Origin: DAOUJW01 sp034422115
Lineage (GTDB): Bacteria; Chloroflexota; Dehalococcoidia; Lucifugimonadales; UBA2985
Assembly: GCA_034422115.1 (NCBI GenBank)
Contig: DAOUJW010000001.1
Coordinates: 41,682-105,681, forward strand
Direction of reading: 5' to 3'
DNA: 64,000 nucleotides
Numbering within the stretch: position 1 is the stretch's first letter; every line of letters starts with the position of its first letter. The notes beneath the pieces are model-generated. The model was not told the origin of the DNA, searched no databases, and worked only from the letters and a program-made list of their open reading frames with translations. Of the stretch, positions 15,370 through 23,424 are shown in pieces. Position numbers and translations under genes: made by a program.

Positions 15370-15867
15370 ATGTCCAGCAGAACCGAACACGGCTCCAGGT
15401 GGACCCTGTACTACGACGGGGCCTGCGGCTTTTGCTCCGGCGGAAGACGCTGGCTGTCCCGGCTGGACTTCTTCAACCGCATAGAGTGGACTCCATACCA
15501 AACGCTCAGCGAGCCGCCTGGCGGCCTGTCCTGGGAAGACCTTGACCGCTATGCATACATGGACACCGGCCGCGGGCCTCTCCGCAAGGGCTTCTACGCC
15601 ATGAGGCTGCTGACCCTGAAGCTGCCGCTACTGCTCCCCCTCGCTCCACTGATGTGGTTTCCGGGCGTGAACCTGGCCGGCGAGGCGGTCTACGGCTGGT
15701 TCGCCCGGAACCGCTACCGCATTTCCGGCTGTCCGCACCCCCATCCCAACCTTCCCCCGCACGCGGGGGAAGGGGCATCTCTCTCCCCCTTCAGGGGGAG
15801 AGTCAGAGAGGGGGTAAACCGGACACAGGCTTCTCTAAGGTCTACGGATGAAGGCGGGCGCGTATGA
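15370..15867 (+). CDS. DCC-family thiol-disulfide oxidoreductase-like protein (DUF393)
   Basis: A thioredoxin-like protein of the DCC family. The defining N-terminal motif is WTLYYDGACGFCSGGRR, with the DxxCxxC pair, and the family C-terminal box is GEAVYGWFARNRYRISGC. Their redox role is presumed, not proven. ATG 15370 follows GGAGGGCAT; upstream in-frame codons are less likely. The native domain ends near residue 120. The last ~45 residues are translation of a dispersed GGGGGAAGG repeat read in frame (HPHPNLPPHAGEGASLSPF and on), so the protein has acquired a repeat-derived tail. The stop overlaps the next gene by four bases (ATGA). Confidence 0.82.
   Translation: MSSRTEHGSRWTLYYDGACGFCSGGRRWLSRLDFFNRIEWTPYQTLSEPPGGLSWEDLDRYAYMDTGRGPLRKGFYAMRLLTLKLPLLLPLAPLMWFPGVNLAGEAVYGWFARNRYRISGCPHPHPNLPPHAGEGASLSPFRGRVREGVNRTQASLRSTDEGGRV
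15737..15816. repeat. CCTTCCCCC/GGGGGAAGG element inside a coding frame
   Basis: The bipartite element (CCTTCCCCCGC...GCGGGGGAAGG, then CTCTCCCCCTT...AGGGGGAGAG). It lies within the 3' end of the DCC gene and is translated in frame with no stop. Confidence 0.85.
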
Positions 15868-16589
15868 CCTCGGGCGGCGAGAAGGTCTCTATTGTAGTTC
15901 CCACGTACAACGAGCGGGACAACGTCCGGCCCCTCTGCGACGGCATACGCGAGGCCATCGGCTCCGCGTGGGACTACGAGGTCATCATTGTGGACGACAA
16001 CAGCCCTGACGGCACCGCCGACGCCGTCCGCGAGATGGCGTCGGAAGACCCGCGCATAAGGCTGTTGCAGAGACCCGGCAAGCTGGGCCTTGGCACGGCC
16101 GTGGCCGACGGCTTTGCCCTGGCGGAGGGCGACTACTGGATTATGATGGACGCCGACCTGTCCCACCGCCCGGAGGAGCTGCCCAGGATGCTCAACGCCC
16201 TCTCCGACGCCGACATCGTGATAGGCTCCCGGTACGTGGCCGGCGGCGGTGTGCAGAACTGGCCCCTGTGGCGTCAGGCCGTCAGCCGCGGGGCCTCCGG
16301 CATGGGGCGCATGATAGTGGGCCTTTCGGTAAGAGACCTGACCTCCGGCTTTGGGGGGTTCCGGCGCCGGTGGATGGAGCCTCTGCTGCCGGACCTGAAT
16401 CCCAAGGGCTTCAAGCTGCTGCTGGAGATACTGGCCAAGAGCCGCGGGGCGCGGGTGCGTGAAACGCCCATCACCTTTGTGGACAGGCAGAACGGCAGGT
16501 CAAAGGCCTCCGCGGGCGAGGCACTGATATTCCTGCGCCTCTGCTTTGCGCTCCGCAACCAGCGCAGAGAGGACGAGCCGGTTCTCTGA
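15864..16589 (+). CDS. Polyprenol-phosphate mannosyltransferase-like family 2 glycosyltransferase
   Basis: A 241-residue GT2 enzyme resembling dolichol-phosphate mannose synthase (DPM1/Ppm1 catalytic domain). The N terminus is VSIVVPTYNERDNVRPLC; the nucleotide-sugar aspartates are in VIIVDDNSPDGTAD and WIMMDADLSHRPEE; SVRDLTSGFGGFRR and GFKLLLEILAKSRG are typical DPM1 segments; the C-terminal ITFVDRQNGRSKAS closes the fold. It would transfer a hexose from GDP or UDP to a polyprenyl phosphate at the membrane face. No C-terminal membrane helices are present. Its start overlaps the DCC stop, so the two are coupled. Confidence 0.88.
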   Translation: MTSGGEKVSIVVPTYNERDNVRPLCDGIREAIGSAWDYEVIIVDDNSPDGTADAVREMASEDPRIRLLQRPGKLGLGTAVADGFALAEGDYWIMMDADLSHRPEELPRMLNALSDADIVIGSRYVAGGGVQNWPLWRQAVSRGASGMGRMIVGLSVRDLTSGFGGFRRRWMEPLLPDLNPKGFKLLLEILAKSRGARVRETPITFVDRQNGRSKASAGEALIFLRLCFALRNQRREDEPVL

Positions 16590-16625
16590 CCAGTTCTTGG
16601 CGTACATTGCCCAAGTCTCCGGTTC

Positions 16626-16858
16626 CGTCATTCCGGCGGAAGCACGCCCTCGTGCTCCGACACGGGGGCCGGAATCCAAGACATCTGCTGGTGTCCACAC
16701 CCCACTACCCCTGGATTCCCGCTCGGAGGCGGGAATGACGGGAGTGCACAGTCCATTCCTGCGGAGGCAGGAATCCAGAAGACATCACTCCCACCCCCGC
16801 CCTGGATGCCTGTCCCCGCATCAAGTGCGGGGCAAGCTGCACGGGCATGACGGAGGAG
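16626..16858. repeat. Tandem array of hairpin repeats
   Basis: Several GTCATTCC...GGAATGAC-type units, including ATTCCCGCTCGGAGGCGGGAAT and ATTCCTGCGGAGGCAGGAAT. One larger unit encloses GCACGCCCTCGTGC and CACGGGGGCCGGAATCC. Together they fill the gap between convergent genes and probably act as transcript ends. No gene is seen in this stretch. Confidence 0.75.
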
Positions 16859-16861
16859 AGA

Positions 16862-18751
16862 TCAGCTCCCCAGCCTGGCCTCCTCCACGCCCCACACCTC
16901 CGGGATCATGTGCTCAAGGCCCAGCTTCCGCAGTGTCTCCGGGAAGGGCCTGCCGGACACTCTATCCAGGCCAACGGTGTCGTAGTAGGCGGCGACCATC
17001 GTGTCCCAGTTCTCCTTGGCGCTTGTACCCGCCGCCGGCCCATCCACCGGCGTGGACCAGTACCGCTCCGACGGCTTCTCAGACTCCGGGCCAATGCCGT
17101 TGCGCAGGTTGAAGAGGCGGAACATGGCCGCGCACCGCTTCCAGAAGGCCATAGCCTCCTCCTTGGTGTAGTCCCAGCCCGTCGCCGCGCTCAGCGCCTG
17201 GCAGATGAACTCGTGGTAGGTGTTGGCCGTGAACTTGCAGATTCCCAGGGAGTCGATGAAGTGCAGCCTGCCGACCATCGAGCCAAGGTGATAGCCCACC
17301 ATCTTGGGATCGAAGGGATCGAAGGCCGCGGGCAGCCCGAACTCCTCCGGGTGCACGTTGGACTGGGTGTCGATGGTGGACGTGCCGCTGACGCTGCCCT
17401 CCAGCATCTCCATCCACCGGCCGCGATGGTCGTGGCTGCGGGGGCTGACGCCCTTGTGGATGAAGATGGCGCAGTCGTAGGCCTCTCCGCCGACGTACTC
17501 CGCCGCGTACTTCACGCCCTCCGCCAGCACGTCCCCGAACCCCTCGCGGTTGGCGACCATCCAGAGGAGCTTGTCTGCGGCCTCCACGTCGCCCCACTTG
17601 ATCTCCAGGCCGCCAAGCTGCTCTTTGGTGATGTAGCCCTTCTCGTAGCACTCCATGACCCAGCCGCACAGCCAGCCCCACTCGTTCACGTCCACGCCCG
17701 CCTTGTCCACCTGGGTGTTCAGCCACGACACCTCTACGGGATCGACTGCGCCTATCTGGGAGCCGCAGCCGGATATGCCCTCCGCCTCAGGCTCGTCTAT
17801 GAGAGTGCCCTTTTGCGGGCCCTCCGGCACCACCATCATGTGGCAGTGGCCCTTCATCCCGCAGGCGCTGCACTGGTGGCCGCGATGGGGGAAGGTCTCG
17901 CGATAGGTGGGCGGGTCCCACTCGTCGGCGCGCTCCGGCTCGGGATAGATGTTGGTGGTGTAGTTGAGCGTCGGGCGTGTCCCGGAGCGGGTGCCCGTCG
18001 ATGGGCCGCCCAGGGTGCCGTAGTAGTAGGTGGTGCCCTGCTTCAGGTCGTGGGCTATCATGTCCGAGACCTGGTACAGCCCCGCCGTGTCATGGACGCT
18101 CACGCCCTTCGTCCCGCGCGCAATCGCCACGCACTTCACGTTCTTCTTGCCCATCACCGCGCCGCAGCCGTTCTTGCTGGCGACGTGGCCGTAGTCCCCC
18201 TCGATGATGGCGAAGCGCACGACCTTCTCACCGGCGGGCCCCACGCCGTAGACGCTCATCTGGTGACCGCTCAGGCCGTGCTCCTCCTGGAGGGTGTCCT
18301 GCATCTCCCAGGTGTCCTTGCCGAGGAGATGGGAGGCGTCACGCAGCTCAACAACGTCGTCGTTGATGTAGACGTAGACCCACCTGTTGGCCTGGCCCTG
18401 GAGCACCAGCGCATCGTAGCCGCAGTACTTCAGGTTGGAGCCGAAGAAGCCCTGGGCGTTGGTCATCACCGCGCCGTTGGTCATAGCGCCGCGAGTGACC
18501 ACGTTCAGGCTGCCCGTACCCCACACGGGAGTCCCCGCCAGGGGGCCGGAGGCCATTATCAGGCGGTTGTCGGGGTGGTCCCAAGTGACCTCAGGCGGGA
18601 CCTCCTCCCAGAGAATCTTGTACCCTATGCCCGCCGCTCCAAGGTAGTAGCGGCACTCCTCCGGGGTCAGGGTCTCCACCCACACCCTTTCCGTGGTCAG
18701 GTCTACTCTAAGGATTCTTCCGGTGTATCCTCCGGGCAGCTGTTGCGTCAT
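16862..18751 (-). CDS. Aldehyde ferredoxin oxidoreductase family enzyme 1 (tungsten type)
   Basis: A 629-residue AOR-family enzyme. It begins with GGYTGRILRVDLTTERVW, as AOR proteins do. The metallopterin-binding segments GPLAGTPVWGTGSLNVVTRG and SKNGCGAVMGKKNVKCVAI are present. The [4Fe-4S] cysteines are Cys294, Cys297 and Cys303 (CSACGMKGHC), with a later cysteine in DSLGICKFTANTYHEF. AOR enzymes oxidise aldehydes to acids or reduce acids with a bis-pterin tungsten cofactor. It is the last gene of an operon with polyferredoxin, NAD reductase, a second AOR and a MoaD-like protein. Its substrate is not predictable. Confidence 0.92.
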   Translation of the reverse strand: MTQQLPGGYTGRILRVDLTTERVWVETLTPEECRYYLGAAGIGYKILWEEVPPEVTWDHPDNRLIMASGPLAGTPVWGTGSLNVVTRGAMTNGAVMTNAQGFFGSNLKYCGYDALVLQGQANRWVYVYINDDVVELRDASHLLGKDTWEMQDTLQEEHGLSGHQMSVYGVGPAGEKVVRFAIIEGDYGHVASKNGCGAVMGKKNVKCVAIARGTKGVSVHDTAGLYQVSDMIAHDLKQGTTYYYGTLGGPSTGTRSGTRPTLNYTTNIYPEPERADEWDPPTYRETFPHRGHQCSACGMKGHCHMMVVPEGPQKGTLIDEPEAEGISGCGSQIGAVDPVEVSWLNTQVDKAGVDVNEWGWLCGWVMECYEKGYITKEQLGGLEIKWGDVEAADKLLWMVANREGFGDVLAEGVKYAAEYVGGEAYDCAIFIHKGVSPRSHDHRGRWMEMLEGSVSGTSTIDTQSNVHPEEFGLPAAFDPFDPKMVGYHLGSMVGRLHFIDSLGICKFTANTYHEFICQALSAATGWDYTKEEAMAFWKRCAAMFRLFNLRNGIGPESEKPSERYWSTPVDGPAAGTSAKENWDTMVAAYYDTVGLDRVSGRPFPETLRKLGLEHMIPEVWGVEEARLGS

Positions 18752-18775
18752 TGGCTTGGCCTCCCCTCGTCTAGG

Positions 18776-19114
18776 CTATCCTCCGTCCCAGGCGGGCAGC
18801 AGGGTGATGGTGTCGCCGTCCTGGAGCTCGCTTTCCATGGTATGGGTGATGCCCAGGAATGCGTCGTTGACGATGATCTCCACGGACGCGCCAAGCTGCC
18901 CGGTGTCCGGGTCCCATAGGATGTGGTCAAGGGCCGGAAAGCTTCTGCTCAGCCTCCTCACCACCGTCCGCAGCGACTCGCCGGGGGTGAACTCCTCCGT
19001 GTAGAACTTGCGCCCCCCGCCGTCGCCGCCGACGTAGCGAGTGAGCCAGGCGAAGACCTCAATCTTTACCTTCGGCTTTTCCGCCGTAACCGTCTTGTCC
19101 TGCTCCTCAGCCAC
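18776..19114 (-). CDS. MoaD/ThiS-family ubiquitin-like sulfur carrier
   Basis: A 112-residue beta-grasp protein. The fold reads KIEVFAWLTRYVGG, a long central helix ESLRTVVRRLSRSF, then VEIIVNDAFLGITHTMES and DGDTITLLPAWDGG. The C-terminal Gly-Gly is the adenylation/thiocarboxylate site of MoaD-type carriers, which give sulfur to molybdopterin. MoaD-like genes frequently lie inside AOR operons, where they are thought to serve pterin cofactor synthesis. Its start overlaps the upstream AOR stop by eight bases. The ~18-residue charged N-terminal extension is unusual. Confidence 0.87.
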   Translation of the reverse strand: MAEEQDKTVTAEKPKVKIEVFAWLTRYVGGDGGGRKFYTEEFTPGESLRTVVRRLSRSFPALDHILWDPDTGQLGASVEIIVNDAFLGITHTMESELQDGDTITLLPAWDGG

Positions 19115-21005
19115 GGATTATCGCCTCCTCCGGGCCCCACACCTCCGGGATGAGGTGCTCCAGGCCGTACTTGCGTAGGGTCTCCGGGGTGGGGTTGCCC
19201 GTCTCCCGGTCCCATCCAACGGTGTCGTAGTAGGTGCCCACCAGGGTGTCCCAGTTCTCCTTGGCGCTCTGCCCCGCCGCGGGGCCGTCTACGGGAGTCG
19301 ACCAGTATCGCTCCGATGGCTTCTCCAGGTCCATGCCCACGCCGCTGCGCAGGTTGAAGAGGCGCATCAGGTGGGAGCACCGCCTGCCAAAGTCCATTGC
19401 CTCCTCCTTGGAGTAGTCCCAGCCCGTCACGGCGTTCAGGGCGCGGCAAACGGAGGTGAGGAACGTGCGGGTGGTGAACATGCAGGTGCCCAGGGAGTCC
19501 TCGAAGTGACGCCTGCCCAGCATAGCGCCGGTCATGTAGCCGACCTCCTGGGGGTCGAAGCCGTTGTGGCTTGCGGGAAGGCCGTGCTCCTCCGGCTTCA
19601 CCAGGGGGCCGGTCTCGATGGTTCCCGCGCTCTGGACGGCGCCCTCCAGCATCTCGGCCCATCGGCTGCGATGGTCGTGGCCCCGGGGGCTGACTCCCTT
19701 GTGGGTGAACACGGCGCAGTCGTAGGCTGGGCCGCCCACGTACTCCGCCGCAATCCTCACGCCCTCCGCCAGCACGTTGCCAAAGCCCTCCCGGTTGGAG
19801 ATCATCTGAAGCAGGGTGTTGGCGGCCTCGGCGTCGCCCCACCTTGGCTCCAGGCCGCCTAGCTGCTCCTTGGTGATGTACCCCTTCTCGTAGCACTCCA
19901 TCACCCAGCCGATGACCCAGCCGAACTCGTTGACGTCCACTCCGGCCTTGTCCACCTGGGTGTTGAGCCACTGGGCGTCCAGCGGGTCGACAATGCCTAT
20001 CTGCGCGCCGCAGCCGGACAGCCCTTCGTACTCGGACTCGTCGATGAGCTGGCCCTTGCGCTCCCCGGAGGGTATCACGTTGATGTGGCAGTGCTGCATC
20101 CCGCAGCCGTTGCACTGGTGGCCCCGGTGCGGGAACTGCGCCCTCAGGTTGACGGGCTGCCACTCGTCCAATCGCTCCGCGTCCGGGAAGATGTTGGTGG
20201 TGTAGTTCTTGGTGGGCAGCGTGCCGGTGAAGGAGCCGCCGTACACGCCGCCGAGGGTGCCGTAGCGGTACAGGTTGGAGGACATGGAGTCCGTCTTGAG
20301 CTCGTGGGAGATCATGTCCGCGGCCTGGAAGAGGCCGGCCGGGTCGTGGACTTTCACGCCGCGGGTGCCCCGGGCGATGGCCACGCACTTCACCTTCTTC
20401 TTGCCCATAACCGCGCCGCAGCCGTTCTTGCTGGCGACGTGGCCGTAGTCGCCCTCGATGATGGCCCAGCGCACAACGCTCTCACCGGCGGGCCCCACGC
20501 CGTAGACGCTCAGCTGGTGGCCCGTGCGTCCGTGCTCCTCCGACAGGGTGTCCTGCATGTCCCAGGTGTCCTTGCCCAGCAGGTGGGAGGCGTCGCGAAG
20601 CTCCACCAGGTCGTCGTTGATGTAGACGTACACCCACCTCTTGGCCTGGCCCTGTAGGACAATGGCGTCGTAGCCGCAGTACTTGAGGTTTGCGCCGAAG
20701 AAGCCCTGGGCGTTGGTCACCGTTGCGCCGTTGGTCATTGCGCCCCTGGTCACGACGGTGAGGCTGCCCGTGCCCCACACCGGCGTGCCAGCCAGGGGCC
20801 CGGAGCCCAGGATTAGGCGGTTCTCAGGGTGGTCCCAGGAGACCTCCGCCGGGACCTCCTCCCACAGGATGCGGGTGCCTATGCCAACCGCGCCCAGATA
20901 GTGGCGGTAGTCCTCTGGTGCTATGCTCTCCGTCCATATGCGCTCGGTAGAGAGGTCTATTCTTAGTATTCTGCCGGCGTACCCGCCGGGCAATTGCTCT
21001 GTCAT
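19107..21005 (-). CDS. Aldehyde ferredoxin oxidoreductase family enzyme 2 (tungsten type)
   Basis: A 632-residue paralogue of the AOR 350 bases downstream; by eye well over half of the residues agree, so the pair arose by tandem duplication. It has GGYAGRILRIDLSTERIW, GPLAGTPVWGTGSLTVVTRG, and a [4Fe-4S] set CNGCGMQHC, which has one residue fewer between the second and third cysteines than its paralogue. DSLGCTMF-like C-terminal cysteine (DSLGTCMF) is also present. The spacing difference and divergent mid-region suggest different substrates or partners. It is cotranscribed with the MoaD-like gene. Confidence 0.92.
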   Translation of the reverse strand: MTEQLPGGYAGRILRIDLSTERIWTESIAPEDYRHYLGAVGIGTRILWEEVPAEVSWDHPENRLILGSGPLAGTPVWGTGSLTVVTRGAMTNGATVTNAQGFFGANLKYCGYDAIVLQGQAKRWVYVYINDDLVELRDASHLLGKDTWDMQDTLSEEHGRTGHQLSVYGVGPAGESVVRWAIIEGDYGHVASKNGCGAVMGKKKVKCVAIARGTRGVKVHDPAGLFQAADMISHELKTDSMSSNLYRYGTLGGVYGGSFTGTLPTKNYTTNIFPDAERLDEWQPVNLRAQFPHRGHQCNGCGMQHCHINVIPSGERKGQLIDESEYEGLSGCGAQIGIVDPLDAQWLNTQVDKAGVDVNEFGWVIGWVMECYEKGYITKEQLGGLEPRWGDAEAANTLLQMISNREGFGNVLAEGVRIAAEYVGGPAYDCAVFTHKGVSPRGHDHRSRWAEMLEGAVQSAGTIETGPLVKPEEHGLPASHNGFDPQEVGYMTGAMLGRRHFEDSLGTCMFTTRTFLTSVCRALNAVTGWDYSKEEAMDFGRRCSHLMRLFNLRSGVGMDLEKPSERYWSTPVDGPAAGQSAKENWDTLVGTYYDTVGWDRETGNPTPETLRKYGLEHLIPEVWGPEEAIIRG

Positions 21006-21041
21006 GGATTACCTCCTGGGTGTGAGTCTGCCGCCTCCTGT

Positions 21042-21120
21042 TCCCCCATCCCAGCCTTCCCCCGCAAGCGGGGGAAGGGGCAGTTCTCTCCCCCTAAAGG
21101 GGGAGAGTCAGAGAGGGGGT
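21042..21120. repeat. CCTTCCCCC/GGGGGAAGG element inside the AOR operon
   Basis: A bipartite element in the 143-bp gap between the NAD reductase and AOR 2 genes. It could form stems in the polycistronic mRNA and set relative expression. Confidence 0.75.
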
Positions 21121-21148
21121 TACTCATTGCATGTTAAGCAAACGCCTC

Positions 21149-22555
21149 CTAGCTGCTTGCAACCACCTCCCGGGACGGCACTGAGGGATGGTCAAGGGTC
21201 TTCACGGGAAGCAAGTCCCTGGTTATGTGGGATGCGACGAAGGGCCTCTTGATGTCACGGGGGTTGTCCTGGAGGTAGGCCTTCCACCCACCCAGGCGCG
21301 TGCCCGACTGAATCAGGCCCTTGAGCATTCCCACGTCGTTGGTGGTCCAGATAGACCTGGCCGGGCCCATGATGATGGCCCCGGTGATGCGGTCGTCGTT
21401 CCAGACCAGCTTGCGATAGACGTTCTCGCTCTCGCTCAGGAAGACCGTGACGTCGTCGCTGCCGGCCCAGTCGCCGAAGCTGGCGATGTCCAGGTCCTGC
21501 ACGTCCAGTATGTTCATCAGCAGGCTGCCTCGATAGGCGAGGTCGCGGCCCACCATGTTCGCGCCCACAATGCGACCGTGCTCCATGGCCGTGGGCTCGA
21601 TGGCGTGGACCTCGCGGTTGCCCGTTATCAGCTCGCGGCCCTGGGCCACGTCCCCGGCGGCGTATACGTTGGGCACGTTGGAGCGAAGGTGGTCGTCCAC
21701 CAGGATGCCCTGGTCAATCTCGATGCCGGAACCCTCCAGCCACTCCAGGTTGGTGCGGATGCCTGTGCCCATGATGACCAGGTCGACGGTGATGTCGTCG
21801 CCGCCCTCAACGACCAGCTTCTTGCGGCCGTCCACGTCCTCAATGGCGTTGACGCGGGTGTTGGTGTGAAGCTTGACGCCCTTCTGCTCCAGCCAGCCGT
21901 GCACCATTGAAGCGCCCTGGCTGTCTATCATGCGGGGCAGAATCTGGGGCATGATCTCAATGATGTGCAGGTTGACGCCGTGGCTGAGCACGGAGTTGAG
22001 GATGGTGAAGCTGATGAAGCCCGCGCCCACCATCGCCACGTCCATGCCCTCCTTGATCTGCGAAAGAACGCCCCGGGCGTCGTCCAGGGTCCACAGGTTG
22101 TAGATGTTCTCGCCGTCCACGCCGGAAATGGGAGGGCGCGTGGCCGATGAGCCGGTGGCGATGAGCAGGTCGTCGTAGCCGATGGTCACGCCGTCGTCGA
22201 GGGTGAGCTGGTTGTTGGCGGTGTCCAGGGACGCGGCGCGGCGCGGTATGAAGTTGGCGATGAGGTCGCCCGAAGACTCGTCAGGCGGCGGGCCCAAGGG
22301 CGACGGCGGTGGGGGAGCGGCGTCCGTCTTGGCGAACTGGATGCCCAGGTTCGCGAGGCGCGGGGCCGTTGCCGTGTACACGTGGGACTCGGATATGGTG
22401 TGGCCCAGGTAGTAGGGCAGCACCATGCGGGAGTAGGGCCACTCGCCGGACACCAGCACCACCTCGGACTCACCCTTGTCGTACTCCCGGATGGTGGTCA
22501 TGGCGTTGAGGCCGGCGGTGCCGCCGCCGACAATTACGTGTCGCTTTGCAGCCAT
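21149..22555 (-). CDS. FAD-dependent pyridine nucleotide-disulfide-type oxidoreductase
   Basis: A 468-residue flavoprotein of the NADH oxidase/rubredoxin-reductase/nitrite-reductase class. The FAD loop is HVIVGGGTAGLNAMTTIRE; the NAD(P) loop is VAMVGAGFISFTILNSVL; the second FAD contact is NVYAAGDVAQGRELI. The active-site position of disulfide reductases (CxxxxC) is absent. A Pro-rich insertion (PPPPSPLGPPPDESSG) lies near residue 85-100. In the AOR complex of Aromatoleum an FAD subunit links AOR to NAD+. This protein, between the polyferredoxin and AOR genes, is a natural candidate for that role. Confidence 0.87.
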   Translation of the reverse strand: MAAKRHVIVGGGTAGLNAMTTIREYDKGESEVVLVSGEWPYSRMVLPYYLGHTISESHVYTATAPRLANLGIQFAKTDAAPPPPSPLGPPPDESSGDLIANFIPRRAASLDTANNQLTLDDGVTIGYDDLLIATGSSATRPPISGVDGENIYNLWTLDDARGVLSQIKEGMDVAMVGAGFISFTILNSVLSHGVNLHIIEIMPQILPRMIDSQGASMVHGWLEQKGVKLHTNTRVNAIEDVDGRKKLVVEGGDDITVDLVIMGTGIRTNLEWLEGSGIEIDQGILVDDHLRSNVPNVYAAGDVAQGRELITGNREVHAIEPTAMEHGRIVGANMVGRDLAYRGSLLMNILDVQDLDIASFGDWAGSDDVTVFLSESENVYRKLVWNDDRITGAIIMGPARSIWTTNDVGMLKGLIQSGTRLGGWKAYLQDNPRDIKRPFVASHITRDLLPVKTLDHPSVPSREVVASS

Positions 22556-22570
22556 ATTCTACCCCCTGTC

Positions 22571-23047
22571 CTAGACGGAGAAGCCCACAAGGTGGACGTT
22601 GCCGCGCTGCTCAGCGAAGTCGCCCTGCCAGTCCTGCACCTCGGCCTCCACCCACTGGATTGCCTGGGTGGGACACGCTTCGGCGCACGCGGGAGCGCCA
22701 CCGCACAGGTTGCACTTGAACGCCTTGTGAGTATCCACGTCGTAGAATATGGTGCCGTAGGGGCAAGCGATGGTGCACAGCTTGCAGCCAACGCACTGGT
22801 CGTCCATGACCACCTTTGCCCCGGCGGGCGATATGGTGATGGCCTCCACCGGGCAGGCCGTGAGGCACCACGCCTCCTCGCACTGGAAGCAGGTGTAGGG
22901 CGAGTAGCTGGTGTGCCTCTCAAAGGGTGAGACCCGTATGACGGACTTCGACGGCTGGTAGGTGCCCGTCTGCATGTAGGAGCAGGCCATTTCACAACGC
23001 ATACAGCCGGTACAGGCTTCGGGAACGATCTTGAGGACTTTATTCAT
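22571..23047 (-). CDS. Polyferredoxin, four [4Fe-4S] clusters (HycB/NrfC type)
   Basis: A 158-residue electron-transfer protein. Four cysteine groups are visible: CTGCMRCEMAC, CFQCEEAWCLTACP, CVGCKLCTIACP and CNLCGGAPACAEACP, the pattern of DMSO-reductase/AOR-type iron-sulfur subunits. It should carry electrons between the AOR enzymes and the NAD-linked flavoprotein encoded next. ATG 23047 is chosen because AGAAAGGGG lies just upstream and the family N terminus begins there (KIVPEACTGC); the longer frame upstream is untranslated leader. It is the first gene of the operon. Confidence 0.9.
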   Translation of the reverse strand: MNKVLKIVPEACTGCMRCEMACSYMQTGTYQPSKSVIRVSPFERHTSYSPYTCFQCEEAWCLTACPVEAITISPAGAKVVMDDQCVGCKLCTIACPYGTIFYDVDTHKAFKCNLCGGAPACAEACPTQAIQWVEAEVQDWQGDFAEQRGNVHLVGFSV

Positions 23048-23169
23048 GTGTGCCCCTTTCTGGAAATACTGAGACTGCGCAACTCGGGATTCCAGAAGCG
23101 CCGGACCATTGCGAGGGCTTGAGCAACGTGTCGAACAAGAGGACCGCAGGCGTCCGGCCCAACGGCTAG

Positions 23170-23199
23170 AGCATACCATTGGCCCTATGGGGGCGTCAA
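23170..23199 (-). promoter_or_regulatory. Promoter of the AOR operon
   Basis: On the minus strand, -35 TTGACG (23199-23194), an 18-bp spacer and -10 TATGCT (23175-23170). It leaves an untranslated leader of about 115 bases before ATG 23047. That leader contains GGAC...GTCC and TGGAA...TTCCA stems; no known riboswitch is recognised in it. Confidence 0.55.
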
Positions 23200-23250
23200 T
23201 GTGGAGAAGGGGAGGGTGTTCTCTGCAGGCGTTGGTTATGGTGAACGACA

Positions 23251-23339
23251 CCGCTCATACTGAGCTTGTCGAAGTATGAGCGGTGATAACTACGCCCGCT
23301 GTCTTCCCGCTCTGGTTTGACAAGCTCACCTTGAGCGGG
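23251..23339. repeat. Paired CCGCTCA/TGAGCGG repeat element
   Basis: The left hairpin is CCGCTCATAC...GTATGAGCGG with the core TGAGCTTGTCGAA; the right is a decayed mate ending CTTGAGCGGG. It fills part of the 376-bp gap, which otherwise holds the AOR promoter. Confidence 0.75.
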
Positions 23340-23424
23340 AAAGAAGGTGTACTCTAGCGGGCTTCGGCATCACCAACATGTGTAGGGAATCCAAAGGAGA
23401 GGGGATGAAGGGGCGCTACGCCGC

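Noticed and set aside
16847..18919. 690-codon plus-strand ORF antisense to AOR 1
   Set aside because: The AOR motifs and operon context on the minus strand are clear; the antisense reading is a GC-codon artefact.
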